Shown in pieces: positions 44,616-58,752 of a DNA stretch of 64,000 bases. The DNA comes from Symmetrospora coprosmae (lineage: Eukaryota > Basidiomycota > Cystobasidiomycetes > Symmetrosporaceae). The notes under the pieces are model-generated. The model was not told the origin of the DNA, made no database searches, and saw nothing but the letters and a program-made list of their open reading frames with translations. How positions within the stretch are numbered: position 1 is the first letter of the stretch; every line of letters begins with the position of its first letter. The translations under genes were made by a program, and so were the position numbers. The stretch is from contig VUYT01000008.1 in the NCBI GenBank assembly GCA_008802785.1, forward strand, positions 248,001 through 312,000, written 5' to 3'.

Positions 44616-45869
44616 ATGCTCGAAGCCGAAGACAAAACTACACCTTGGCAGCGCATCCTCTGGTTGAAGCAGGACGGCTATCCCGACAACTATCTTGACG
44701 AGTCCTTCCTCGAGAATCTGCAGCGAAATGGTCGGGCCTTCCTCCACGCTCGCTTGAGCCAGTCCTAGGGCCGGCCGAGCTGACCATCGGACACGCCCTC
44801 GCGTAGTCAACGTCCGGCAGTACACCTACGCCGGTCTTGTCTTCGACACGCTTCCAGTGACCCAGCATCTCTGCTCCACAATGGTGTTCACAGCTGCATT
44901 TGCGCACATTTACTCGGGTTCGCCGAATCGCCTACACTTTCACACCTCTGCCAAGCTGACCGTTCGTCCGCGCGTGCTCTCAGGCAACATTGGACCCTGG
45001 ATCCTGCTGGGGTGTACTGGCGCATCCGCAGTCGTTGGCTTCGTATACTGGCGTGCTCTAGCACAGCCGACCCTCTCTTGTGAGTCGCTGACCCCGATTC
45101 GTACCGACCACCAGCTAATGATGCGGACCGCCTTCCCGCACTGGCTTTCTCAGCTCTTGCATCCATTGCTTCAGCATTGGTCCTCTCTGCCATTCTACTC
45201 CTCCTTTCTCCAATCTTGCAGACGCTCAGCAAGGCAACGACTTCAGACTCTATCTGGCCTCTTTCAGGATGCTTGTTCCTGCTCAACGCCTTCCTGACAG
45301 AGTACGGTCCATCCCCAGCTAGCCTTGCGACGCAATTACAGTGGGCAGCGCTCCTTTGATGCACATGCGCCCATCGGTTGACATTTCGTCGGCCTCTCTA
45401 GTTTCCCTTCGGCACTTTCGCTAAACGCGGCAATCTGTGCATCAGCGGTGCTATCGTCTCGCCTGGCATCACATATCGACGTTTTCGCCCTCATGCTATT
45501 CAGCATCGAGTGGTTTGCGCTCCTCCCGATCTTTCGGAAGGAGGTCCAGGTAGGTCTACACACATATGCTACAGCTGCACTAAAGCGCTTTGAGCTGAGA
45601 CTACGACTGCACCTGCTCTCACTGCCCATTCGATCGCACAGCGCTCCCTGAACAGCACCGTCAATTGCACTTTCACCGCGTGCGTGGGACTTCTGGGCGC
45701 CTTGCTCTTGTACCCGCTCTCCAGGCAGATCGCCGCAATATACTTGCTGGCCTTAGCGGCCTTGCAATTTGGGATGCCGCTTTGGTTGCTCAATCTCCAG
45801 AGCCTGAAGAAGTGGGTCGGTCGCATTGGGTCGGCTGTGGGCGCCGCTGAATCTGACTTGACCTCCTGA
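44616..45869 (+). CDS. GPI2: PIG-C/GPI2, subunit of GPI-GlcNAc transferase
   Basis: Exons 44616-44730, 44807-45079, 45115-45340, 45402-45549 and 45642-45869 give 329 residues. The third exon follows an intron of only 35 bases, the shortest used here, but phase and conserved sequence demand it. The protein is an ER membrane subunit of the complex that starts GPI-anchor synthesis by adding GlcNAc to phosphatidylinositol. Hallmarks are WQRILWLKQDGYPDNYLDES at the N-terminus, VRQYTYAGLVFDT, LSPILQTLSKATTSDSIW, SLNAAICASAVLSSRL and about eight membrane helices. It ends convergent to the Zn2Cys6 gene, 230 bases apart. Confidence 0.88.
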
Positions 45870-46099
45870 TCTGTCTCGCTTCGTAGCGAAGTAAGGGGTC
45901 CATGGGATGTGGCCGTCCCAAACATAGACGGCAAGCCCATTGTGAAGACGTTTTGAGGAGTTGAGAGATGTGGAAGGTACTGCATGCCTTTTGGCTCCTG
46001 CGGTCGCAGAAGAGCCGCATGCACAGGCTACGAATGGCTGTTGCACGAACGTCGAGCATTCGCCGATAACTTTCGAATACGTTGGAAGCCGGTAGGGAC

Positions 46100-49000
46100 C
46101 TAGGACATGCCGTTGCTGTTCAGGAAGGGAATACCAGCTTCTTGGAAGGCCCAGGGGAACTACAAGGAGCAAGCGTTTGATCAGCGTGACATGAGTGACT
46201 GCTGCGAAAGGCCAATGAGCGACTCACGTCCTTCTGCATTGTATTCCAATCTGCCATGAGCATGCTGTCAAAGTCTGTAGCTCCCCATGGCGGAATCGCC
46301 GAGTTGAGCTGCCGTCCAGGCGATAGCGGCGGTGGTCTTGAGCCTGCAGGCTGCATCTGTGCCAGGACTTGCAAGGACGGGTTCGGGTTCGCGTCGACTT
46401 GCGGTATGCCACTGCTGCTCGTGTTGGCCCCAAACACATTCGCAGCGCTACTCTGGCCTCCGACGTTGTTGCCACTCATGAGCCCGCTCGGGTCGATGGG
46501 CGACGAGTGCGCGGCGGCGTTCCGCTCGAGCGACTTCGCAAGGCTATGTCCGATGCTCCCAGGCTCTGAAACATACGCCCCGAAGTGCTTGCTCTTCGTA
46601 TGCGGCTTCGTCCGGATGAGCGAGCGGAGGAAGGACGCATGCAGGTTTGGCGAGTCTCCTGGGTAGAGCGACGCCGACTCCAGGGCAGTCGCAGCGCCCG
46701 ACATGAGCGAGAAGGCATGCTCGACCTCGCCAGCCTCGAGAAGGGAGGGGCCAGCATCCCGGCAGAGCGTCCAGAGGAAGAAGGCGGAATAGAGACTGAA
46801 GCTCAAGAACGTATCGGCCGCAAAGGACAGAAGCTTCTTCTCGCCGAGTGACGTCATGGCTTGGAGAATATGGCTGCGACGAGGGGTAGATCAGCGGAAG
46901 GGCGGCGAGCCAATACAGGCCGAAGGCGACTCACCAGGCAGCATTGATGGCGTGATGGAAGGCTCCGATACAGCCGAGTTCCGTAGAGGAGCCTCGCGGA
47001 ATGGCATCCTGAGATGGCCCTCGTCCTGGCGGCAGGAAGCTTGCCGAGATGGCAGAAGCCCTCTCTCGCAAGCCAGGCAGCGACATCTGTACGATGGTAA
47101 GGTTGAGCTGCACCTTGTACGTCAGCTACCACCGCTGTGAAGCCCTTCCATGACCGGCCAAGTGGACACACCTTCAACTGGATCGCGGACAGCCATACGT
47201 TAACTTTGGCGTCTATGCGCTGTATACCGACTGCGAAGTATGGGATGTGATGTCAGTCACTGTGCGCCGTGTTGCTGCATGTCCGAGTGATGCCCACCGG
47301 ATGTGCACTCGTCCTTCCAGTACTGAGCAGTCTGCTCCAGCTCCCTGTTTGCTGTGCGTGTGAGGACTGAAAGCGAGATGAGCTTTGCAGCTTTCTCGGA
47401 CGGCAGCTCGCCAATCATCTCGAAGCTCTTTGCCATGTCCGAATAGATGTGGTATAGTCGCCTGAGCTGAATGGAAGCTACAAGCAGTGTGTCTGCCGTC
47501 AAGCCAGAGCCAATGGCGAAGCGCGAGGAGATGGCGATGGCGGGGTCGTGAGGACCGATGAGTAAATTCATGTCGAATTGCATCGTTAGGCTAGAGAATG
47601 GGGGGCAAGCGAACTCTATCAGTAGCTGGCCTGATTGATAGGCTGAAGTGCCACTCACATAGTATTGGCAACGAAGAGACTGAGCCAGACTCGCTGCTTG
47701 ATGCGCGTCCACGTCTTTTCCTCTGCCGATGCACCTTCATTCAGGGCGACCTGATCCAAGCCAAGCTCGCGAGCGATTGCGATCGCCTGCAATAGAACAA
47801 TGTCGAAGTCGCATCAGCCTGGACCACCGCTCAGATGCTGAGCATGCGAATACTGACCCTGTACAGATGCAAACATGCCTTCTCGTCCTCTGGATCTTTG
47901 TGGAACGTGAGGACTGCAAGCCCTTGCACAACCTCGAGAGACGTCTCCACATTTCCCAAGACTGTCTTCAAGTGCGCCTGCGCCGCTTGCTTGCAGTATG
48001 CGTACACAGGTGAGATGAGACGCTTTGGCGAGCCATCAGAGGCGTAGGTCGTCGAGTTGAGATAGCGCGATATGACGCTCAAGATGGCCGTGTAGAGGAA
48101 CTTGGACTTGGCACGGACAAAGTCTGGCAGAACAATGACGCCTCAGCGGCGCCACTTGAAGCATAGAGAGGGTATAGGAGCACTCACCGTGCGTGTGGAC
48201 TTCTGGGTCCAGCAGTGAGTTCATGACGCTCATCTCGTCCATGTACAGCTTGAAGAGCGTCTTTGCGTCCTGGAGACTCAGTATTCCCGCCTGGATGGGA
48301 TCGACCGTGAGGAGGGACATCTCGTTGATGTGAACGAGGGACGGGCCGGGCCCAATTTCCTCGACCTGCTCCGAGGGCATGAGGGACGTGAGGCTGAACA
48401 TGCCCCGCCGGCCAACGCGGTCGCCCCGAGGAATGAGGAACGGGAATGACACCTTTTCGAGTTCTTTGCTGACTTCTGACGCCCCATTGTCCAACTGATT
48501 CTGCGTTTCTCTGCCATCGGAGCCGCCGTTCATTCGCGATGCTGCGCCGGGGCCTGAAGCCGATGCTGCGGGGACGGGCGAGTCTGATGGTTGCTGCTGA
48601 GCCTGACTTTGCCCCTGACGCTTCGGACCTATAGTGCCAACGAGCTCCACCTTGTCGAGCATTGATGATGCGTCTGTCGGTTGTTGCTGCTGCTGCTGCT
48701 GTCCTGCTGCCTGCCGCGTCGGGTTCGAGCTGGAGGACGACGACGCGCCTGGCGTGAATGCTCCCGCTGCATTCGCGGACACGCTGTTCTGCAAAGCGGA
48801 CTGCTGTGGAGCCATGGGCATCGGGGGTAAAGGCATGCCGCTGTTGACCATGTTCGATGTCGTCTGGTTCGGCTGGGACTGGTCGGCCTGGCTCAAACCA
48901 GGCGCGTCCATGCTGCTTGGCGGGAAGAAGAACGAGGAGGGCTGCTGCTGATTTTGGTAGGGTATTGACTGCTGCATGTGTAGATTCGAGGGCGGACGGC

Positions 49001-50689
49001 TCGTGACAGGCTGCGATGGCATCGTGTAATACAGAGACGATGGGTCGGAGTAGAAATGGTGTGCCATGTGCACTAGCGGCTGCTGTTGCTGGTGGTGCTG
49101 CATGACGGGCGTCGGCAGAGGCGGGAGCGGAGGCGCAAAGTTGTATGCACTGCTGTGAAACTGCTGAGGTGACGAGTTCATCGGGCCATGCCCAAAGGTG
49201 GAGGACTGCATGTGTGGCGAGATGCCATCCTTCTGATTGTTGTTGTTGTTGCTGCCGTCCCCATAGTCACTATTTGACAAGAAGTGCGAGTCCATGTGGT
49301 TGTGCTGACCATTGCTCCTCGTGCTGCTGCCCATACCAGTGTGATTATTGGACTGGCTGCCGACACCTCCTGACAGAGCAATGGCCTGCTCGAGCATGTG
49401 AAGATTGCCCTTGTCGGTCTCCATGGCCGAGCCATCCTGGAAGATGGAGGACGACGAGGCATTGCCAGCACTGCTGTTGGTGGTCTGTGCCTGTTGCTTG
49501 CTAGTACCCGCACCTGTGCGGCCTTGGTTACTGCGCTTCTCTGGCTTGCTGCTGCGGATGGTGCTCGATGCGGGGCCAACTGACTGGTGCCCATCGGGGG
49601 TGTAGTAGGTCGCTGCTTGTCGCTTCGGCGATGGCCTGGCGTGTCGAAGTAACGGGTTCATCAGGCCGCATGTCAGTATGAGCGATAAGCGCTTTGTTCG
49701 TGGCGAGCTGCGTGTCTGGGCTTGTCTACCAGTGACTGCCCGCTAGTGACTCACTCTGCCTCTCCCGGTGCCTGCTTGCGCTTCCTCCCACGGTTATGCT
49801 TGAGCACTCTGCGTGGAGCACGGCGCAGCGCAATAAAGTGAAGCGCAGGTCGAGATGGAGCGAGAGACAGCGCCAATGCCGTAATCAGGATGGAATGAGC
49901 GGTTGAGCGTGTGAAGTGGCAGATTTGTCATGGAAAGAGCAGAGCGGTGGGTGGGTGAGCACAGAGAGAGAGCGCGCTTCCCGTCAGCGACAATACCGCA
50001 TTCCCGACGGCAGCGTGGGCCTGTGCCGGAAGAGACAGCCACAGGCACCTGGTGTATACTCACTCGCAGGTCAGTCCAATGTTGAGGCAGCGCGTGCATG
50101 GAAATGGCTGCTCCAGGCTGGGAGGGACGCATCGCAGCTTGTGCCCTCTGCAGCCTGTGCACGCCTGAGCTCCGCGCTGGATGGGCCGTGCGAGCTTCTT
50201 GCCTTGCCGCCCGCTGCTGCCCGCTCCTCCTCCTCCTCCGTTGCCGCCGCTGCCGGCCGCACTCGCAGGAGCCGCTCGAGAGGAAGACGGTGTACCCTCG
50301 TGCTCGCTGCCTGGCCGTGTACCGCGTCCCGTCTCTGCATCGCTGTCGTCGTCCTCGTCTTGCTCATCCTGCTCGTGCTCGTGCTCCTGCTCGTGCTCCT
50401 GCTCGTGGTCGTGCTCATTATCGTGCTCCCGGTCGCGGTCGTTGTCGCGGTCGAGCGTCTCGGCAGGGGACTCTGCTCGAGCTCCATCATAGCGATGATG
50501 GTGCTGCCGCCCATCCTGCTGACGCGGGTGCCAGTACAGGGACGACTCCTGCTGATGTGCCTGCCGTTGCTGCTGCTGCTGCTGGTCCTCAGCCTCGTCT
50601 CGCGCGGAGTCCTCCTGCGCGCGGAAGCTAGCACCACCACCGCCGCCGCTGCTGCCGTGACTGTACTGCTCGTACGCGGCAGCGGTGGC

Positions 50690-50728
<39 letters not shown>

Positions 50729-50914
50729 CAGACCCGAATGGTGCTGATGCTGATGGCGATGGTAGACGTCGCTGTCGTATGTGCGATGCTGCTGCTGCTG
50801 CTGCAAGAGTGTGCCGCTTGTACTGCTTGCACTTGGGAATGACGAACCTGCGCCATGTCCTCCTTCGAATTCCCCTCCTCCTCCTCCTCCCTGCTCGGTC
50901 GTCTCGGTGCCCAT
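46100..50914 (-). CDS. large Zn2Cys6 transcription factor with polyQ and charged repeats
   Basis: Ten exons, 50914-50064, 49808-49755, 49707-48188, 48123-47858, 47786-47659, 47590-47298, 47230-47172, 47107-46935, 46873-46228 and 46159-46100, give 1349 residues. The DNA-binding domain is ACTGCRGHKLRC, a 10-residue loop, then CTRCLNIGLTC, spliced to the basic linker EVLKHNRGRKRKQ. Before it lie Gly, polyQ, His/Asp/Glu and Ser tracts; after it a long Gln/Ser/Asn-rich region. The effector part starts near FLIPRGDRVGRRGMFSLTSL and runs through an all-helical fungal transcription-factor domain (KSKFLYTAILSVISRYL, AIAIARELGLDQVAL, RVWLSLFVANTI). Start at 50914 is the first ATG in the open frame. Target genes are unknown; Leu3/War1-like relatives sense metabolites. 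Confidence 0.85.
48681..48700. repeat. short CTG/CAG tract in the Zn2Cys6 gene
   Basis: Six or seven CTG/TTG units encode a polyglutamine run in the low-complexity region after the DNA-binding domain. Confidence 0.7.
50345..50460. repeat. imperfect His/Glu/Gln/Asp codon repeat
   Basis: Imperfect repeats of GCTCGTGCTC type on the plus strand encode a run of alternating H, E, Q and D (HEHDHEQEHEQ and on) on the minus strand, upstream of the zinc cluster. Confidence 0.7.
50691..50730. repeat. long CTG/CAG tract in the Zn2Cys6 gene
   Basis: About thirteen CTG units with one TTG interruption encode thirteen glutamines near residue 70 of the transcription factor. Confidence 0.85.
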
Positions 50915-51466
50915 TCTCCCCTTCCTGCAGTGCCTGCCCAACTACCCGAGACTGCTCCTTCCTGCCAGTGCTGCCTGCGCTTGGACTGCACGTTGCTCCT
51001 CCTTTCCCTCAGGCTCTTTTCAGTCTCCTCCGGATCCTCCAAGAAGCCTGCTCTGGCTCAGGGACATCTATCCGGCACTGCACCCTTTTCCTTCCTTAGA
51101 TGACCGAGAGAGGATTGTCCTGATGACAAGAAGGCGAAAGCAAGCCGAGCGCGGCGGGCGAGTGTGCTTTGGTCCTGGCGCCGGAGATCTCAAGCGAGCC
51201 ACTGCGCAGCGAACAAGAGATCCATACACGACAGTGTCCTTCCGACCAGCGGAACTGTCACATGCAACGCAATGTCCATGTCTTCTCCGCTGTCCGTTCT
51301 TTCCGGCTCGCTGCGGGGTGGCAACGACATCGACAGGATCGACGACGCAGAGGCGGGCTTCGGGCTTCAAGACGCGTCTTTCAGTCGGCAGTCGGTGACA
51401 CAACAAGCACTAACAACCCTGTGAAAGAAACCATGTGGAACTACCACCTAAGAAACCAAATCTCAG
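50915..51466. other. intergenic, about 550 bases
   Basis: This is the promoter and leader of the Zn2Cys6 gene and the 3' flank of MCM5. It is C/T-rich on the plus strand near 50880-51010. Open frames run through it on both strands but have no protein-like conservation. Confidence 0.4.
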
Positions 51467-54791
<3,325 letters not shown>

Positions 54792-55235
54792 GCTGGCAGC
54801 GAATGAGCACTACGATTGACGTGTGGAGCGTGGAGATGCTGATCTGTCACTCTCCGCCTCTTCCTTACTGACTGCTTGGGTGAAGGCGAAAGGGCAATGG
54901 CCTACGAAAGAGACGCGTCTCCGAGCTGAGGGCAAGGGCCGCCACGCGCGCGGGGATATAGAGGTCGCTCTCATGTACCAGCAACAACTGAGGCAATGGC
55001 AGAAGCGAGACGGGACACGATACGGCAGGGTTTCAGTATCACTGATACACGAAATAGATGGACTGCTCTTTGACTGAATTGAGTGGTACAAATAGACAGC
55101 GATGGATAGCGAGCCAAATGTCCGCTCAGTGCAGATTAGGACGCGCGCGATACCCCCCGAAGAGAACGGTACTAGATAGATAGATAGCTGAGGATCCGCA
55201 GGCAGCCCTTCAAAGAGTATGTCCTGCTATAAACC
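54792..55235. other. intergenic, about 440 bases
   Basis: This is the promoter of MCM5 and the 3' flank of the GAF gene. No MCB-type ACGCGT doublet is obvious beside the MCM5 start, though one ACGCGT occurs near 54911. The open frame at 54823-55077 lacks an ATG and was not called. Confidence 0.35.
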
Positions 55236-57917
55236 CTAATCAAGCAAATAGATGGCCAGCTGGAACAGAGCGGCACAGGCATCAGCTTCGATGGTCCATA
55301 GGAGCGCAGATAACGGGATCGACCTACCTCTGAAGCAATAGTGTGCATGTACTCGAGGTCTGACCTCTCAAAGACCCTCTCCGGGTCATCCGTAAAGCCC
55401 GCAAGAACGTATCCAGTACTGTCGGACTCGCAGACGGGCACGAGGAGCGCCGAAGCGTACTCGACCTCTTCGCTGGTAGGCAAGCGCTCGCCTGCGACAA
55501 GCTCATCGATGTTCGGATTTTGGTAGAGGAGACCGCCCTCTTCGCTTCGCAGCGCCTTGAGATGGAGCACGGCGTCAAATGCCGGCTCAGGGGTGGGCAG
55601 GCCGTACGAGGAGAGCAGGCTCAGGCTCCGAACGTGCGTCGCCTCGTCCTCGATACCATTTGCGCTCTCCGACTGCGAAAGAGGCGACGGGCGCTTGCCA
55701 AAGTCGAGCCGAAGTATGTAGACGAGCGTGAGCTCGAGCGAGGTGCCGACGAGACGCGTCGAGATGTCGTAGATCTTTTGGCGGTTGCCCAGCTGCGCAG
55801 GCGCCGTGACGTACGAGTCCGAGGAGCGTACATCAGTGTTTGAGCCGGGCGTCCGGACGCCACTGTCCTCCTTGCCGATGTTGAGCACGTCCGACTCGTC
55901 GGCAGGAGTGCCAGACGTGGGCACTGGCGGAATGGCAGATGTAGGCGGCGGACCGGCTCGTGTCGATTTCTGGGATGGCTGCTTCTTGAGCTCTGGAGAA
56001 GCAACGCCTGTGCTGCCCTGCCGCTCGACAAGCGGAGTTGGAGGAATCTCCTCGAACCTATCGCCGCCCGTCGATGAGGCTTGTCGGCCATTCATCCCGG
56101 CGTGCTGTAGGTCGGCTACGCCAACCGCCCGGGCATTGCTGTCCATCGAGACATGGCTACCGTTGATGCTTGCAGGTCCGTCTGCAATGCCGTTCTGTCC
56201 GGGCTTCCGTGCGAGGGCGTCCGTCTCCTCCTTCCAAGTGAGGAAGCTCTTTTCCATCACGTCGAGCCTGGCTTGCAGCCGAGCGCGCGACCAGTTGGCG
56301 ATGGTCTTCTGGGCGAGGAGCGCCAAGTCGCCCATCTTGCTCTTCTGCTCTGGTGTAAAGTCATTGCGGGGCTTGTTGTCGATGATGCAGAGCGTGCCGA
56401 TGGGGACCGGATCGCTTGTGTTCCCGCTGAAATCTGGGGCAAGCAACGGAACACCGTAGTATGCTCGCGAGCCGTACCCTGTGACAAGAGGCGACTGAGC
56501 GAAACGCCAGTCCTCGTGGGTGTCTTCGAGGATGAAAGGCTGAGGTGGTCGCTGGAGCACTGCATGGGAACAGAAGGTGACTTCCCGCGGGACCTCCTTC
56601 ATGCCACCAAGTCCAGTCTCCGCTAGGAAGAGCTGTTTGTTCTCGTTGAAGACGGTCAAGATGGAGATGGACGAATCAAAGAGCGCTCGTGCCTGTGTTA
56701 CAATGTTTCGGAAGCTGCGTAGCGCCAAGTCAGTCGGTATCTGAAGCACTGAAAACACCAGGCAACTTACGCAGGGTGTCCTTCCAGACTATCTGGCAAA
56801 GGCTCCTCTCCTGCAGGCACGGCAATCTCGGAAGGCTTGATGCCTCCCCTCTTGCCCTCGTAGTCCAGCCTATTGAAGGCGAGCTGCCGCTCCCTGTGGT
56901 TCTCGGGCATCGGTGCAGCGAGATACTTTGCCTCGTGCGGCGAGGGGTCCGAAGCTCCGGCATCACGAGGTGGCGCAGGCGGCATGTCTGAGATGTCGAT
57001 GTCGCCCTGGTAGAATCTCGCGTCAGCAGGGTGCAAGCTCTTCGTCAATGGCTTTGCAGACTCACCCTTGCATACGCCCGCCTCCATTCTTCCCAATTCT
57101 TTGGCAGCTGCTCCTTCGGTGTCTTGCTGTTGAATCGGAGGTATGTCTGCTGCAGCTTTGTGGTGATCTTGCCCGAGGTCGCCTTCATCTTCTCGGCAAA
57201 ATGCGTAGACCGCGTCTTCTTGTTCGAGCTGCTGATGGCCTGATGCTTGGGCAGAGTGTTGCCAATGCCTCTGTCTCCTTTTCTCCCGGCCGACCCAGCC
57301 TGCGACTTGGGCACCTGGCTGACCTGCACGCCTGCGCTTCCGCTGCCGTTAGGCTGCCGTCCTGCGCTCTTCTCTGCAGCGTACCTGGCAGAGAAATTCC
57401 GCTGGATGAATCGCATGAACGGATTCTGCTTCTTGCGCCCACTGGCTTTCGAGGCGCTCCTAGGGGAGGCCACGATGCTGTCTCCGTTGCCAGAAGGGGT
57501 GGCATCGTAGCCAATCCCGCCCGTGTTGGAGGCGTACGAGTGGTCTCTGACGTGCCTAGCGGCTTCAGATCCGGTTGAAGACGAAGAAGCCGACCGCAAT
57601 GTGGCCAAGAAGGAAGGTCGGCCGTTGCCCTTTTGAAGCTTTCCTGCCGAGGCGGACCTGGGCAGCGTGCTGGCCTTTGATGTTGCAGGCGCAGGCGCAG
57701 CAGCGGCGGCAGCGGCAGGCGGAGCGCGGTTCTCGTCGTTCCCTGCACCGTTGACGCTCAAGTTGGCCATCCCCATCTCTGCCTTCTTTTGCTCCCAGGA
57801 GGGCAAAGCGCCTGCAGCAGCGGGGACGCGGGCGTAAGGGACCGGCTGCTGGTACGTCTGCTTGGGATACATTGCGATCCCATCGCTCGTCACGGCGACT
57901 GGACTGGCGGTCGCCAT
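55236..57917 (-). CDS. GAF-domain protein without a kinase or effector domain
   Basis: Exons 57917-57066, 57006-56771, 56714-55328 and 55259-55236 give 832 residues; the last exon is 24 bases and encodes LAIYLLD. The first 280 residues are disordered. A conserved block, TKLQQTYLRFNSKTPKEQLP to NWEEWRRAYAR, leads to the GAF domain at about residues 360-530 (SSISILTVFNENKQLFLAET, VTFCSHAVLQ, FILEDTHEDWRFAQSPLVTG, RAYYGVPLLAP, PIGTLCIIDNKPRNDF). A Pro/Ser/Thr linker and a second, GAF-like region (YDISTRLVGTSLELTLVYIL, YASALLVPVCES) follow. No histidine kinase, cyclase or phosphodiesterase is present, so it may be a ligand-sensing scaffold. Similar GAF-only proteins occur in basidiomycetes. Confidence 0.78.
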
Positions 57918-58752
57918 ATTCTGCTGGCTGTGCTGGTGTCAATTCGAGCAGCCTTCGTCGCTGTCGTCGTCGTCCAAAAGAGGGGCTGGATGTGCTGGGG
58001 CCTGGCAAGCTCCCGCTCTTTAGCGTCCAAGAACCCGACGCTAGCAAAGAGGAGACGGAAGAGACCGGCAGGCGGGCACAAGGGAGGAGCGACGGTATAG
58101 AGCGACTGACGTGCCAGTACGCAGGAGGGAAAGAGACGAGATGAAGGTGAACGCTGGCTGGCTCGCCCGTCAAATTGGCTTTCCTCATCCGAAGTGACGC
58201 GATCGGGTCTGGTCCAGCCGCTCGCGTGGCAGGACCACCCCTTGCCTAGGCCTTGTCGCACCTCGGACCTTTGTCGACAATTGGAAGGGCCTCGACCGGA
58301 GAACCTCGTCCGACTTTATGGGATCCCATCTCCATCCCAGTCGCGCTCTTGCACAGATGAAACCGCCCGTACGGTCTCAGAGGCTCTAGTCGCTCCTCCG
58401 TCGATGACGTCCTGGCCTGTCTTCTTCAACGCCTCAGCCTGCCGCAATGACCGGAGCATGCGCATTCATCCGGACTGACTCCGCTATGTGCCTGCGTATG
58501 GACAGGATTGAGGCTTGACCGACTGCACAATCCTCTGTCGCAAGTACAACTGACGTCAAAGCCTGCACAACCTAAGCCTCGGTTTCCTCTCGCATGGAAG
58601 AACTCGCTCTGCAACTGATCTTCCACGACGCCGGAAAGTCGTCGAGCTATAAAAGCAAGCTGATGGACCTCTCCTCTCTCTCTCTCTCCTTCTTCTTGTC
58701 TCGTCCATCCCTCTTTGGACCGCTGCTTCTGACTGACCCGGCTACTGACTAG
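57918..58752. other. intergenic, about 830 bases
   Basis: This is the promoter region of the GAF gene (minus) and upstream region of the unresolved plus-strand locus. A TATAAAA at 58648-58654 is followed by a CT-rich tract at about 58669-58699, a typical fungal core-promoter combination. No coding sequence is supported between 57918 and 58640. Confidence 0.45.
58648..58699 (+). promoter_or_regulatory. TATA box followed by a CT tract
   Basis: TATAAAA at 58648-58654 and a run of CT dinucleotides just downstream suggest a plus-strand transcription start near 58680-58740. Confidence 0.5.

Noticed and set aside
49916-50842. Long plus-strand frame with a hydrophobic Leu/Val run
   Set aside because: It is the antisense reading of the His/Glu/Gln and polyglutamine repeats of the Zn2Cys6 gene, an artefact of low complexity.
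54823-55077. 84-residue plus-strand frame upstream of MCM5
   Set aside because: No ATG start, no motif, and it lies in the MCM5 promoter region.
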